Under the pieces are notes generated by a model. It was not told the DNA's origin, did no database searches, and saw nothing but the letters and a program-made list of their open reading frames with translations. A stretch of 64,000 nucleotides of DNA from Bradyrhizobium sp. Y36 (GTDB taxonomy: Bacteria; Pseudomonadota; Alphaproteobacteria; Rhizobiales; Xanthobacteraceae): the NCBI RefSeq assembly GCF_002531575.1, contig NZ_NWTI01000001.1:517501-581500 (forward strand), written 5' to 3'. Shown here in pieces: positions 1 to 7,827 of the stretch. Position 1 is the stretch's first letter; each line of letters begins with the position of its first letter. A program made the position numbers and the translations under genes.

Positions 1-1
1 C

Positions 2-667
2 ATCGGCATCAGCAACCAGAAGGTCAAGCAGCTCAATCCGAGCTTCCTCGATCCCGGCATCAGCATCGCCTCCACGCAGGGCCTCGGCTTCGACTCGGCC
101 GGCATCTTCGGCCTCGGCGCCGGTTACAAGTTCAACAACTGGTTCCGTGCGGACGTGACCGGTGAATACCGCAGCAACGCCAATCTGCATGGTCTGCAGA
201 TCATCAATTTCAACGGCGCTCCGGCCTTCACCGACGAGTATCACGGCAGCAAGTCCGAGTGGCTGTTGCTCGCCAACGCCTATGTCGATCTCGGCACCTG
301 GTGGTGCGTGACGCCGTTCATCGGCGCCGGCGTCGGTACCTCGCGCAACACGATTTCGAACTTCCAGGACATCAACACGCCGAACGGCGGTGTTGCCTAC
401 GCACCCAGCGCCTCGAAGTGGAACTTCGCCTGGGCCGCGCATGCCGGTCTGGCCTACAAAGTCAATCCGAGCCTCACGCTCGAACTGGCCTATCGCTACG
501 TGGATCTCGGCGACGGCGTCACCGGCACTCTCACCGACTTCACCGGCGTCAACCGTGGCCGCACCATGCAGTTCAAGGACATCACTTCGCACGACCTGAA
601 GTTCGGCGTGCGCTGGGATCTCAGCAGCCCGCCGGTCTACGCGCCGCCGCTCGTCACCAAGGGCTGA
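2..667 (+). CDS. outer-membrane beta-barrel protein, 5' end outside window
   Basis: The open frame runs in from the window edge, so the N-terminus and signal peptide are missing; 221 residues remain. The visible part alternates short amphipathic strands with Gly/Asp/Asn loops (for example GAGYKFNNWFRADVTGEY and LELAYRYVDLGDG), the pattern of the Omp25/31 eight-stranded porin-like family common in Bradyrhizobium. It should sit in the outer membrane. It ends in a Pro-rich tail (SSPPVYAPPLVTKG) rather than the terminal aromatic residue usual for barrels, which is slightly odd. A strong hairpin terminator follows, so it is not cotranscribed with the next barrel gene. Family is clear; substrate or specific role cannot be read. 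Confidence 0.8.
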   Translation: MGISNQKVKQLNPSFLDPGISIASTQGLGFDSAGIFGLGAGYKFNNWFRADVTGEYRSNANLHGLQIINFNGAPAFTDEYHGSKSEWLLLANAYVDLGTWWCVTPFIGAGVGTSRNTISNFQDINTPNGGVAYAPSASKWNFAWAAHAGLAYKVNPSLTLELAYRYVDLGDGVTGTLTDFTGVNRGRTMQFKDITSHDLKFGVRWDLSSPPVYAPPLVTKG

Positions 668-695
668 TCGGCAAGCTGATCGGTTAGGACTTCTT

Positions 696-725
696 AACGG
701 CGCGGGATCATCCCGCGCCGTTTTG
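696..725 (+). terminator. rho-independent terminator after the first barrel gene
   Basis: A 12-bp perfect stem (696-707 with 711-722) closes on a 3-nt loop and runs into a T-tract, 29 bases after the stop codon. Confidence 0.85.
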
Positions 726-835
726 CTTTGCGTATTTTTCATGGCGAGCAGCGACGAAGGCGTCTGACGCAACCATTGGTTAAGGTTAACGAGCCATGAT
801 CACCAGCGAAAGTTCGAGTTCGATGGAGCGTTGCG

Positions 836-1696
836 ATGCGTGGGCTTTTGTTGGCGGCGGTGATGTTGGGGACGGTGTCTGCCGCGCACGCGGCTGACAT
901 GCCGGATCTGCCGATCCTGCGCGGCGGCTTCACCGACGGTCTGTCGAAGTCCTCCGTCAATTGGGATGGCTTCTACGTCGGTGGTCAGTTTGGTTATGCC
1001 ACGACCGAGATGGATTTCAGCCGCGCGCCGAAATCGATGACGGATTTCATGCTGCGCGACAGTATCCTGCAGGCTCCGGTTGGAGGATGGTCGCTGCTGC
1101 CGAAGAACCACGTCCAGACCACGGGGTTCGGTGCCTATGTCGGCCGCAACTGGCAGTTCTATGACGCCGTGATGGGCGTCGAAGCCAACTACAGCTACAT
1201 GAACAACCTCGCGAGCAGCGCGAGCGACTCCATGACGCGAGTGATCCCCGGTGAGACCGCGCCCACGAATCACGTCTATTCCTACACGACGACCCTCGGC
1301 GGAGGCGCCGCGCTGCAGCTCAAGGACTACGCGACCTTCCGCGGCCGAATTGGATGGTCCGGCGGAGACTTCATGCCGTACGCGTTCGGCGGCCTTGCGA
1401 TCGGACGCGCCGATGTGTCGAGGTTCGCGACGGTGTCGTATCTGAAGAACGACGACTTTACGGATCCGAACACCGGTGTCACGAGCCGCACGACCGCTGG
1501 CCCGTTTTCGATGGATCAGACCGAGCGTCGCGTGAACAGCTTCATCTACGGATGGACGGGCGGCATCGGCATCGAATACGCACTGCTCGACTGCGTGATC
1601 CTGCGCGGCGAATGGGAGCACGTCGGCTTCTCGAACGCCAAGAACATCTCCGTCAACCTGAACAATTTCCGCGTCGGCGCCGGCTACAAGTTCTAG
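836..1696 (+). CDS. Omp25/31-like outer-membrane beta-barrel protein
   Basis: A 286-residue protein with a clean signal peptide (MRGLLLAAVMLGTVSAAHA, cleavage about residue 20 before ADMPD). The mature part has the WDGFYVGGQFGYA opening strand typical of Omp25/31 porin-like barrels and ends in RVGAGYKF, whose terminal Phe is the signal recognised by the BAM assembly machinery. It is full length for the family and likely an abundant structural or porin-like surface protein. It is a paralogue of the partial barrel gene upstream but has its own promoter region, since a terminator lies between them. Specific permeability is unknown. Confidence 0.85.
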   Translation: MRGLLLAAVMLGTVSAAHAADMPDLPILRGGFTDGLSKSSVNWDGFYVGGQFGYATTEMDFSRAPKSMTDFMLRDSILQAPVGGWSLLPKNHVQTTGFGAYVGRNWQFYDAVMGVEANYSYMNNLASSASDSMTRVIPGETAPTNHVYSYTTTLGGGAALQLKDYATFRGRIGWSGGDFMPYAFGGLAIGRADVSRFATVSYLKNDDFTDPNTGVTSRTTAGPFSMDQTERRVNSFIYGWTGGIGIEYALLDCVILRGEWEHVGFSNAKNISVNLNNFRVGAGYKF

Positions 1697-1768
1697 CGCC
1701 GCGTCTGCAGCCGGTTGACACCGCTGCGTCGTCCTGATGCTCTGTCGCTCCACAGCGGGGCGGCAGCG

Positions 1769-2359
1769 ATGAAGATCTACGGCGACGGCAATTCCGGAAA
1801 TTGTCTGAAGGTGAAGTGGGTCTGCGATCATCTCGCATTGCCCTACCAGTGGATCGAGGTCGACACGAGCAAGGGCGAGACGCGCACACCGCAATTCCTC
1901 GCCATGAACGGTGCCGGCCAGGTGCCCACCGTCGCCTTCGACGACGGCCGCACGCTGGCGCAGTCCAATGCCATCATCCGTTATCTCGCCCGCGACAGTG
2001 AGCTGGTTCCCCGCGATGCCTTCACGGCAGCCAAGATGGACGAATGGCTGTTCTGGGAGCAGTACAGCCACGAACCCTATATCGCCGTGTGCCGCTTCCT
2101 CCTCGTCTATCTCGGCAAGGACGCCTCCGAGCTCGATCCCGACAAGGTCAAGCGCGGCTATGCGGCGCTGGACCGCATGGAGCAGCACCTTTCGGCCAGC
2201 CGCTTCCTTGCCGGCGAGGCGGTATCGCTCGCCGACGTCTCGCTGCTCGCCTATACCCGCGTGGCGCATGAGGGCGGCTTCGATCTCGGCCGGTACGCTT
2301 CGCTTCGCCGCTGGATTGGCGAAGTCGAGGCCGTTCTCGGCCTGCCGCCGGCGCGCTGA
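1769..2359 (+). CDS. glutathione S-transferase family protein
   Basis: 196 residues from the ATG at 1769, chosen because the thioredoxin-fold strand (MKIYGDGNSGNCLKVKW) begins there; an in-frame start at 1715 would add unrelated residues. The N-terminal glutathione-binding domain (about 1-78) carries NGAGQVPTV, with the cis-Pro, and QSNAIIRYLA, both standard GST signatures. An all-helical C-terminal domain follows. It probably conjugates or reduces small electrophiles in the cytoplasm. The GNAT gene starts 16 bases downstream and is probably cotranscribed. Substrate is not predictable. Confidence 0.85.
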   Translation: MKIYGDGNSGNCLKVKWVCDHLALPYQWIEVDTSKGETRTPQFLAMNGAGQVPTVAFDDGRTLAQSNAIIRYLARDSELVPRDAFTAAKMDEWLFWEQYSHEPYIAVCRFLLVYLGKDASELDPDKVKRGYAALDRMEQHLSASRFLAGEAVSLADVSLLAYTRVAHEGGFDLGRYASLRRWIGEVEAVLGLPPAR

Positions 2360-2375
2360 CTCTGGAGTCTCCCGT

Positions 2376-2840
2376 ATGACCGACAAGTCCGTCTCGATCC
2401 GTCCCGCGCGCCGCGAGGACGTCCCGGCGATCGTGGCGATGCTCGCTGACGACCATCTCGGGCGCGCCCGCGAGCGCGTCGAGGATCCGCTGCCCGCGCC
2501 TTACTACGCGGCATTCGAGCGCGTCGCGCGCGATCCGAATCTGACGCTCGTCGTCGCCGAGAGCGAGGGCAGGGTGGTCGGCTGCCTGCAACTCGCCGTT
2601 CTTGCCGGCATCAGCTCGCAGGGCGGCGCGCGCGGTCTGCTCGAAGACGTGCGTGTCGCCGCCGATTGCCGCAGCCGCGGCATCGGCGAGCAGTTGGTGC
2701 AATGGGCCGTGACGGAAGCGAAGGCGCGTGGCTGCAATATGGTGGAGTTGCTGACGCATGCGAGCAGAGTCGATGCGCAACGCTTCTACAAGCGGCTCGG
2801 ATTCACAGGCAGTCACGTCGGTATGACTGTCCGCTTTTGA
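2376..2840 (+). CDS. GNAT family N-acetyltransferase
   Basis: 154 residues starting at ATG 2376, preceded by GGAG. It shows the acetyl-CoA-binding motif A (EDVRVAADCRSRGIGEQL, about residues 88-105, with the RxxGxG pyrophosphate loop) and the C-terminal motif B stretch AQRFYKRLGF. Size and motif order are normal for a single-domain GNAT. It transfers an acetyl group from acetyl-CoA to an unidentified amine. It lies directly behind the GST gene and is likely in the same transcript; nothing in the context identifies the substrate. Confidence 0.85.
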   Translation: MTDKSVSIRPARREDVPAIVAMLADDHLGRARERVEDPLPAPYYAAFERVARDPNLTLVVAESEGRVVGCLQLAVLAGISSQGGARGLLEDVRVAADCRSRGIGEQLVQWAVTEAKARGCNMVELLTHASRVDAQRFYKRLGFTGSHVGMTVRF

Positions 2841-2915
2841 CGCAGCGTGCTCGTGCGTTGCTTGCACAGCGAAATCGGATCGCGCGTTCGTTCATGTTAA
2901 GAGCTGATAAACTAC

Positions 2916-2950
2916 CCGTTCGTCGTTCACCTTGAACGGGGAACGAACGG
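2916..2950. other. bipartite inverted repeat / potential RNA hairpin
   Basis: An outer arm (2916-2923 with 2943-2950) and an inner arm (2924-2928 with 2934-2938) are both perfectly complementary, separated by a 4-base bulge on the 3' side and a 5-base loop. It lies 48 bases before the start of the 68-residue gene. It could be an operator dyad or a leader hairpin; there is no T-tract, so it is not an obvious terminator. Confidence 0.45.
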
Positions 2951-2997
2951 TGCTAGGGCAGCGTCGAACACCGGGCTCGGTCGGTTCGGGGATTTCG

Positions 2998-3204
2998 ATG
3001 ACAAGCTATTCAATCATCAAGGTCGGCAACGACTACGTCGTGCTGGCCAATGACAAATGCATTTTGAAAGTCGGCAGCCGCCGGCGGGCCGCGCAATTGA
3101 TCAGCGATGCCACGGGCTTGCTGAATGCGCTTGCCGTGGTGGAATCTCCGGATATCGCCCCCGAGACGCCATCACTCGCGCGTGAAGCCCCCGAACTTCC
3201 TTGA
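2998..3204 (+). CDS. small conserved hypothetical protein
   Basis: 68 residues from ATG 2998, the start at which a compact beta-rich sequence begins (MTSYSIIKVGNDYVVLANDK). An upstream in-frame TTG at 2932 lies inside the preceding hairpin and is less likely. There is a basic central segment (KVGSRRRAAQLISDATGLL), no signal peptide, no membrane helix, and a Pro/Glu-rich tail. No recognised domain. It sits just upstream of the serC leader but ends before it, so cotranscription is uncertain. Real-gene status rests on codon usage matching its neighbours. Confidence 0.55.
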   Translation: MTSYSIIKVGNDYVVLANDKCILKVGSRRRAAQLISDATGLLNALAVVESPDIAPETPSLAREAPELP

Positions 3205-3209
3205 CTGAA

Positions 3210-3280
3210 CTACCCGATTCCCGTATCAGCCGCGGCGGGACACCTCCCCCCAACGGGAGGCTTACTATCTGGAAGGGTAG
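3210..3280 (+). promoter_or_regulatory. serC-type leader RNA (putative cis-regulatory element)
   Basis: The leader directly before serC folds as an outer stem CTACCC (3210-3215) with GGGTAG (3275-3280) and an inner hairpin CCTCCC (3243-3248) with GGGAGG (3255-3260). The 3' outer arm overlaps the ribosome-binding region (GGAAGGG) 3 bases before the ATG, so forming it would mask the ribosome-binding site. This matches the described alphaproteobacterial serC RNA motif found upstream of serC-serA. The match was made by position and architecture, not by covariance-model scoring. Confidence 0.65.
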
Positions 3281-3283
3281 ACT

Positions 3284-4456
3284 ATGACTGTAGCGAAGCC
3301 CGCTTCGCGGCCGAACGTGCCGCATTTCTCCTCCGGCCCCTGCGCCAAGCGCCCCGGCTGGAACGCCCAAAATCTCAAGGACGCAGCGCTCGGCCGCTCG
3401 CATCGCGCGAAGGTCGGCAAGACCAAGCTCAAGCTCGCGATCGATCTGACGCGCGAAGTGCTTGAAGTGCCCGCCGATTACCGTATCGGCATCGTGCCGG
3501 CCTCCGATACCGGCGCGGTCGAGATGGCGCTGTGGTCGCTGCTGGGTGCGCGGCCCGTCACCACGCTCGCCTGGGAATCCTTCGGCGAAGGCTGGGTCAG
3601 CGACATCGTCAAGGAATTGAAGCTCAAGGACGTCACCAAGCTCAACGCCGCCTATGGTGAGATCCCCGACCTCTCCAAGGTCGATTCCAAGAGCGACGTC
3701 GTCTTCACCTGGAACGGCACCACCTCCGGCGTGCGCGTGCCCAACGCCGACTGGATCAGCGCGACCCGCGAAGGCCTGACCATCTGCGACGCGACCTCCG
3801 CTGCGTTCGCGCAGCCGCTCGATTGGGCCAAGCTCGACGTCGTCACCTTCTCCTGGCAGAAGGCGCTCGGCGGCGAAGCCGCGCACGGCATGCTGATCCT
3901 GTCGCCCCGTGCTGTGGAGCGGCTCGAGACCTACAAGCCGGCCTGGCCGCTGCCGAAGATCTTCCGCATGACCAAGGGCGGCAAGATCAACGAAGGCATC
4001 TTCGTCGGCGAGACCATCAACACGCCGTCGATGCTCTGCGTCGAGGACTATCTCGATGCGCTCAACTGGGCCAAGTCGATCGGCGGCCTCAAGGCCTTGA
4101 TCGCGCGTGCCGACGCCAACACCAAGGTGCTCGCCGACTGGAAGGCGAAGACGCCGTGGATCGACTTCCTGGCCAAGGACGCCGCGATCCGCTCCAACAC
4201 CTCGGTGTGCCTGAAGTTCACCGATCCCGCGATCACCTCGCTCTCGGACGACGCGCAGGCGGAGTTCTCGAAGAAGCTGGTCGCGCTGATCGAGAAGGAA
4301 GGCGCCGGTTACGACTTCGCCTACTACCGCGATGCGCCGGCCGGCCTGCGCATCTGGTGCGGCGCCACTGTCGAGGCCAAGGACGTCGAGATCCTGACGC
4401 AGTGGATCGACTGGGCCTTCGCCGAGACCAAGGCCGCTCTGCCCAAGGCAGCGTAA
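3284..4456 (+). CDS. serC: phosphoserine aminotransferase
   Basis: 390 residues. It converts 3-phosphohydroxypyruvate plus glutamate to phosphoserine, the second step of serine biosynthesis; the homologous branch of pyridoxal-phosphate synthesis is also possible. It is a cytoplasmic PLP enzyme of aminotransferase class V. The Schiff-base lysine is K193 in [10 protein letters not shown]. The N-terminal [14 protein letters not shown] is characteristic of the longer alphaproteobacterial SerC rather than the roughly 360-residue E. coli type. serA follows after 123 bases that hold a palindromic repeat, and a leader RNA overlaps the ribosome-binding site. Confidence in identity is very high. Confidence 0.96.
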   Translation: MTVAKPASRPNVPHFSSGPCAKRPGWNAQNLKDAALGRSHRAKVGKTKLKLAIDLTREVLEVPADYRIGIVPASDTGAVEMALWSLLGARPVTTLAWESFGEGWVSDIVKELKLKDVTKLNAAYGEIPDLSKVDSKSDVVFTWNGTTSGVRVPNADWISATREGLTICDATSAAFAQPLDWAKLDVVTFSWQKALGGEAAHGMLILSPRAVERLETYKPAWPLPKIFRMTKGGKINEGIFVGETINTPSMLCVEDYLDALNWAKSIGGLKALIARADANTKVLADWKAKTPWIDFLAKDAAIRSNTSVCLKFTDPAITSLSDDAQAEFSKKLVALIEKEGAGYDFAYYRDAPAGLRIWCGATVEAKDVEILTQWIDWAFAETKAALPKAA

Positions 4457-4470
4457 GCAAACCAACTCCT

Positions 4471-4545
4471 CGTCATGGCCGGGCCCGACCCGGCCATCCA
4501 TCAATCAAGAGAGATGGATCCGCGGGTCAAGCCCGCGGATGACAT
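4471..4545. repeat. palindromic intergenic repeat between serC and serA
   Basis: Two back-to-back hairpins: ATGGCCGGGC... with ...CCCGGCCAT, and ATCCGCGGG... with ...CCCGCGGAT. The architecture, beginning CGTCATGGCCGGG and ending in GGATGAC, is that of short palindromic elements scattered between genes in Bradyrhizobium. Inside an operon it may act as an mRNA-stabilising or processing site. Confidence 0.7.
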
Positions 4546-4579
4546 TCCGTAAATGCAGCACGCACCACGGATCACACAA

Positions 4580-6169
4580 ATGACCAAACCCAAAGTTCTC
4601 ATCTCCGACGCACTCTCGCCCGCTGCCGTGCAGATCTTCAAGGATCGCGGCGTCGAGGTCGACTTCCAGCCCAACCTCGGCAAGGACAAGGACAAGCTTG
4701 CCGAGATCATCGGCAATTACGACGGCCTCGCGATCCGCTCCGCGACCAAGGCGACCGCCAAGATCCTCGAGAAGGCTGCGAAGCTGAAGGTGATCGGCCG
4801 CGCCGGCATCGGCGTCGACAATGTCGAGATTCCGGCCGCGACGGCCAAGGGCATCATCGTGATGAACACGCCGTTCGGCAATTCGATCACGACCGCCGAG
4901 CACGCCATCACCCTGATGCTGGCGCTGGCTCGCGAGATCCCGCAGGCCGACGCCTCGACCCAGGCCGGCAAGTGGGAGAAGAACCGCTTCATGGGCGTCG
5001 AGATCACCGGCAAGGTGCTGGGCGTCGTCGGCTGCGGCAATATCGGCTCGATCGTCGCCGACCGCGCGCTCGGTCTGCGCATGAAGGTGGTCGCGTTCGA
5101 TCCGTTCCTGTCGCCGGAGCGCGCCAAGGACATCGGCGTCGAGAAGGTCGAACTCGACGATCTGCTCAAGCGTGCCGACTTCATCACGCTGCACACCCCG
5201 CTCACCGAGAAGACCAAGAACATCATCGACGCGGCCGCGATCGCCAAGATGAAGAAGGGCGTGCGCCTGATCAACTGCGCCCGCGGCGGCCTGGTCGACG
5301 AGCAGGCGGTGGTCGATGCGCTCAACGCCAAGCACATCGCCGGCGCCGCCTTCGACGTCTTCGTCGAGGAGCCCGCGACCAAGAACGTCCTGTTTGGCCA
5401 TCCCAACGTAATCTGCACGCCGCATCTCGGCGCCTCCACCACGGAAGCACAGGAGAACGTGGCGCTTCAGGTCGCCGAGCAGATGTCTGATTACCTGCTC
5501 ACCGGCGCGATCTCGAATGCGGTCAACTTCCCCTCGATCACGGCGGAAGAAGCACCAAAACTGAAGCCGTTCATCTCGCTCGCCGAGAAGCTCGGCTCGT
5601 TCGCCGGCCAGCTCACCGAGAGCGGCATCCTCAAGGTCGAGATCACCTATGAGGGCCACGTCGCCGAGATGAAGATCAAGGCGATCACCTCGGCCGTGCT
5701 GTCGGGCCTGCTGCGCCCGATGCTGGGCGAGGTCAACGTGGTGTCGGCGCCGGTCGTCGCCAAGGAGCGCGGCATGGTCGTGGACGAGATCGTCCGCGCC
5801 GCCCAGAGCGACTATGAGAGCCTGATCACTGTCACGGTCACCACCGAGCGGCAGGAGCGGTCGGTCTCGGGCACCGTCTATGCCGACGGCAAGCCGCGCC
5901 TCGTCGACATCAAGGGCATCCGCGTCGACGCCGAGTTCGGCAAGTCGATGATCTACGTGACCAACGAGGACAAGCCGGGCTTCATCGGCCGGTTCGCGAG
6001 CCTGCTCGGCGATGCCAAGCTCAACATCGCCACCTTCCATCTCGGCCGTGTCGCGCCCGGCAGCGATGCCATCGCCCTCGTCGAGGTCGACGGCGCGGTG
6101 CCGGCCGACCTGCTCGCCAAGGTGCAGGCCCTGCCGCAGGTCAAGCAGGCCAAGGCGCTGACGTTCTGA
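4580..6169 (+). CDS. serA: D-3-phosphoglycerate dehydrogenase
   Basis: 529 residues from ATG 4580 (MTKPKVLISD); a start at 4553 would add nine residues. It oxidises 3-phosphoglycerate with NAD, the first step of serine synthesis. It is the long form: substrate domain, NAD domain with VVGCGNIGS, the catalytic Arg segment NCARGGLVDE, the His in PHLGAST, an intervening domain (about 320-450), and a C-terminal ACT domain (VTNEDKPGFIGRFASLLGD) that usually mediates serine feedback. It pairs with serC upstream, so the two are under the same leader control unless the internal repeat interrupts transcription. A terminator follows. Confidence 0.96.
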   Translation: MTKPKVLISDALSPAAVQIFKDRGVEVDFQPNLGKDKDKLAEIIGNYDGLAIRSATKATAKILEKAAKLKVIGRAGIGVDNVEIPAATAKGIIVMNTPFGNSITTAEHAITLMLALAREIPQADASTQAGKWEKNRFMGVEITGKVLGVVGCGNIGSIVADRALGLRMKVVAFDPFLSPERAKDIGVEKVELDDLLKRADFITLHTPLTEKTKNIIDAAAIAKMKKGVRLINCARGGLVDEQAVVDALNAKHIAGAAFDVFVEEPATKNVLFGHPNVICTPHLGASTTEAQENVALQVAEQMSDYLLTGAISNAVNFPSITAEEAPKLKPFISLAEKLGSFAGQLTESGILKVEITYEGHVAEMKIKAITSAVLSGLLRPMLGEVNVVSAPVVAKERGMVVDEIVRAAQSDYESLITVTVTTERQERSVSGTVYADGKPRLVDIKGIRVDAEFGKSMIYVTNEDKPGFIGRFASLLGDAKLNIATFHLGRVAPGSDAIALVEVDGAVPADLLAKVQALPQVKQAKALTF

Positions 6170-6231
6170 GCTCGTCCTTCCGTGGCGCATGCTGCGGAAT
6201 GACGGGCATCATATATTCCGACCTGCGGAAC

Positions 6232-6265
6232 AACGCCGCCCCGCTTCACGAGGGCGGCGTTTTTG
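6232..6265 (+). terminator. rho-independent terminator of serA
   Basis: A 10-bp GC-rich stem (6232-6241 with 6252-6261) is followed by a T-tract, 62 bases after the serA stop. Confidence 0.85.
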
Positions 6266-6365
6266 TTGATGCTAATGCCGCGTATTTCCTCCCGCACCCG
6301 CCAAACTTTGTGTACCAATGGCGTCCACGACGCCTCCGTACCAATGTTCGACAAGGGAGAAAACA

Positions 6366-7538
6366 ATGCGTGAAGCCGTCATCGTTTCCTATGCGCGCAC
6401 GGGCCTCGCGAAATCCGGCCGCGGCGGGTTCAACATCACGCCGCCGATGTCGCTCGCGGCCCACGCCATTCAGCACGCAGTGAGCCGCGCCGGCGTCGAG
6501 AAGGATTATGTCGAGGACTGCTATCTCGGCAATTGCGCCCATGGCGCGCCGAACATCGGCCGCCAGGCCGCGCTGCTCGCCGGCCTGCCGAAGACCACGG
6601 CCGGCGTCTCGGTGAACCGCTTCTGCTCCTCGGGCCTGCAGACCATCGCGATGGCTGCCAACTCGATCCGCTCGGACGGCGCCGACTGCATCGTCGCCGG
6701 CGGCGTCGAGAGCATCTCGATGCCCGGCGGCGGCACGCCGAAGGAATCGATCGACCCTGAACTGCTCAAGGTCGCCCCCGACATCTTCATGGCGATGATC
6801 GACACCGCCGACATCGTCGCCGAGCGCTACAAGCTCAGCCGCGAATACCAGGACGAGTTCTCGCTGGAATCGCAACGCCGCATGGCTTCCGCGCAGCAGG
6901 CAGGCAAGTTCAAGGACGAAATCGTCCCGATGAAGACGAAGATGAAGGTCGTCGACAAGCAGACCAAGGCGGAGAGCATCGTCGACTACGTCGTCGATCG
7001 CGACGAATGCAATCGCCCCGAGACCACGCTGGAGGGCCTTGCCAAGCTCGAGCCGGTGAAGGGGCCCGGCAAGTACGTCACCGCCGGCAATGCCAGCCAG
7101 CTCTCGGACGGCGCCGCCGCCGTGGTGCTGATGGAAGCCAAGGACGCCGAGAAGCGCGGCCTCAAGCCGCTCGGCCGCTTCGTCGCCTGGGCCACCGCCG
7201 GCTGCGAGCCCGACGAGATGGGCATCGGCCCGGTGTTCGCGATTCCGAAGCTCCTGAAGCGCACCGGTCTCAAGGTCGACGACATCGACCTGTGGGAACT
7301 CAACGAGGCCTTCGCCAGCCAGTGCCTGTATTGCCGGGATCAGCTCGGTATCGATCCCGCCAAGTACAACGTCAATGGCGGCTCGATCGCGATCGGCCAT
7401 CCCTTCGGCATGACCGGCGCCCGTCTCACCGGCCATCTGCTGCAGGAAGGCGCCCGCCGCAAGGCCAAGTGGGGCGTGGTGACGATGTGCATCGGCGGCG
7501 GCCAGGGCGGCGCCGGCCTGTTCGAGATCTACAGCTGA
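6366..7538 (+). CDS. acetyl-CoA C-acyltransferase (thiolase)
   Basis: 390 residues from ATG 6366, preceded by GGGAG. It is a thiolase performing CoA-dependent cleavage of beta-ketoacyl-CoA, or the reverse condensation. The active-site Cys is C87 in NRFCSSGLQ, the His is H345 in GHPFGMTGAR, and the second Cys is C375 in MCIGGGQGGAG, so all catalytic residues are present. Sequence style is that of the degradative FadA/AtoB-like group rather than PhaA, but it has no fadB or phaB neighbour here, so direction and chain length are open. It is a single-gene unit between two terminators. Confidence 0.9.
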   Translation: MREAVIVSYARTGLAKSGRGGFNITPPMSLAAHAIQHAVSRAGVEKDYVEDCYLGNCAHGAPNIGRQAALLAGLPKTTAGVSVNRFCSSGLQTIAMAANSIRSDGADCIVAGGVESISMPGGGTPKESIDPELLKVAPDIFMAMIDTADIVAERYKLSREYQDEFSLESQRRMASAQQAGKFKDEIVPMKTKMKVVDKQTKAESIVDYVVDRDECNRPETTLEGLAKLEPVKGPGKYVTAGNASQLSDGAAAVVLMEAKDAEKRGLKPLGRFVAWATAGCEPDEMGIGPVFAIPKLLKRTGLKVDDIDLWELNEAFASQCLYCRDQLGIDPAKYNVNGGSIAIGHPFGMTGARLTGHLLQEGARRKAKWGVVTMCIGGGQGGAGLFEIYS

Positions 7539-7573
7539 GCGAGCTCGGGCTGATCAAGGCCACGTGAATGCGA

Positions 7574-7606
7574 AAGGCACGGCGTCGCGGGCGCCGTGCC
7601 TTTTTC
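7574..7606 (+). terminator. rho-independent terminator of the thiolase gene
   Basis: An 11-bp stem (7574-7584 with 7592-7602), 7-nt loop and T-tract, 35 bases after the stop codon. Confidence 0.88.
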
Positions 7607-7827
7607 GTTGCGCATCCCTCACCGGGAAATTAAACAGCTCCCGTCGGAAAAGGCAGATTTGGTCTGGTAAGCCCAAATCCTTTCGGTAACGAAAGCTCTG
7701 GTCTTTGGCCTCGTGCACGAGATCCCCACGACGAACAGCGGACGCCATGCGGGCGTTCAATTGTTCGTCCGTGTGATTCTCAAGCGCTGGGAACGCTCCG
7801 GTCGAACATCGGCCACAGGAGCGTCTC

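Noticed and set aside
4553..4579. Upstream start for serA giving MQHAPRITQ
   Set aside because: The extra residues are not part of the family and directly follow the palindromic repeat; ATG 4580 begins the conserved strand.
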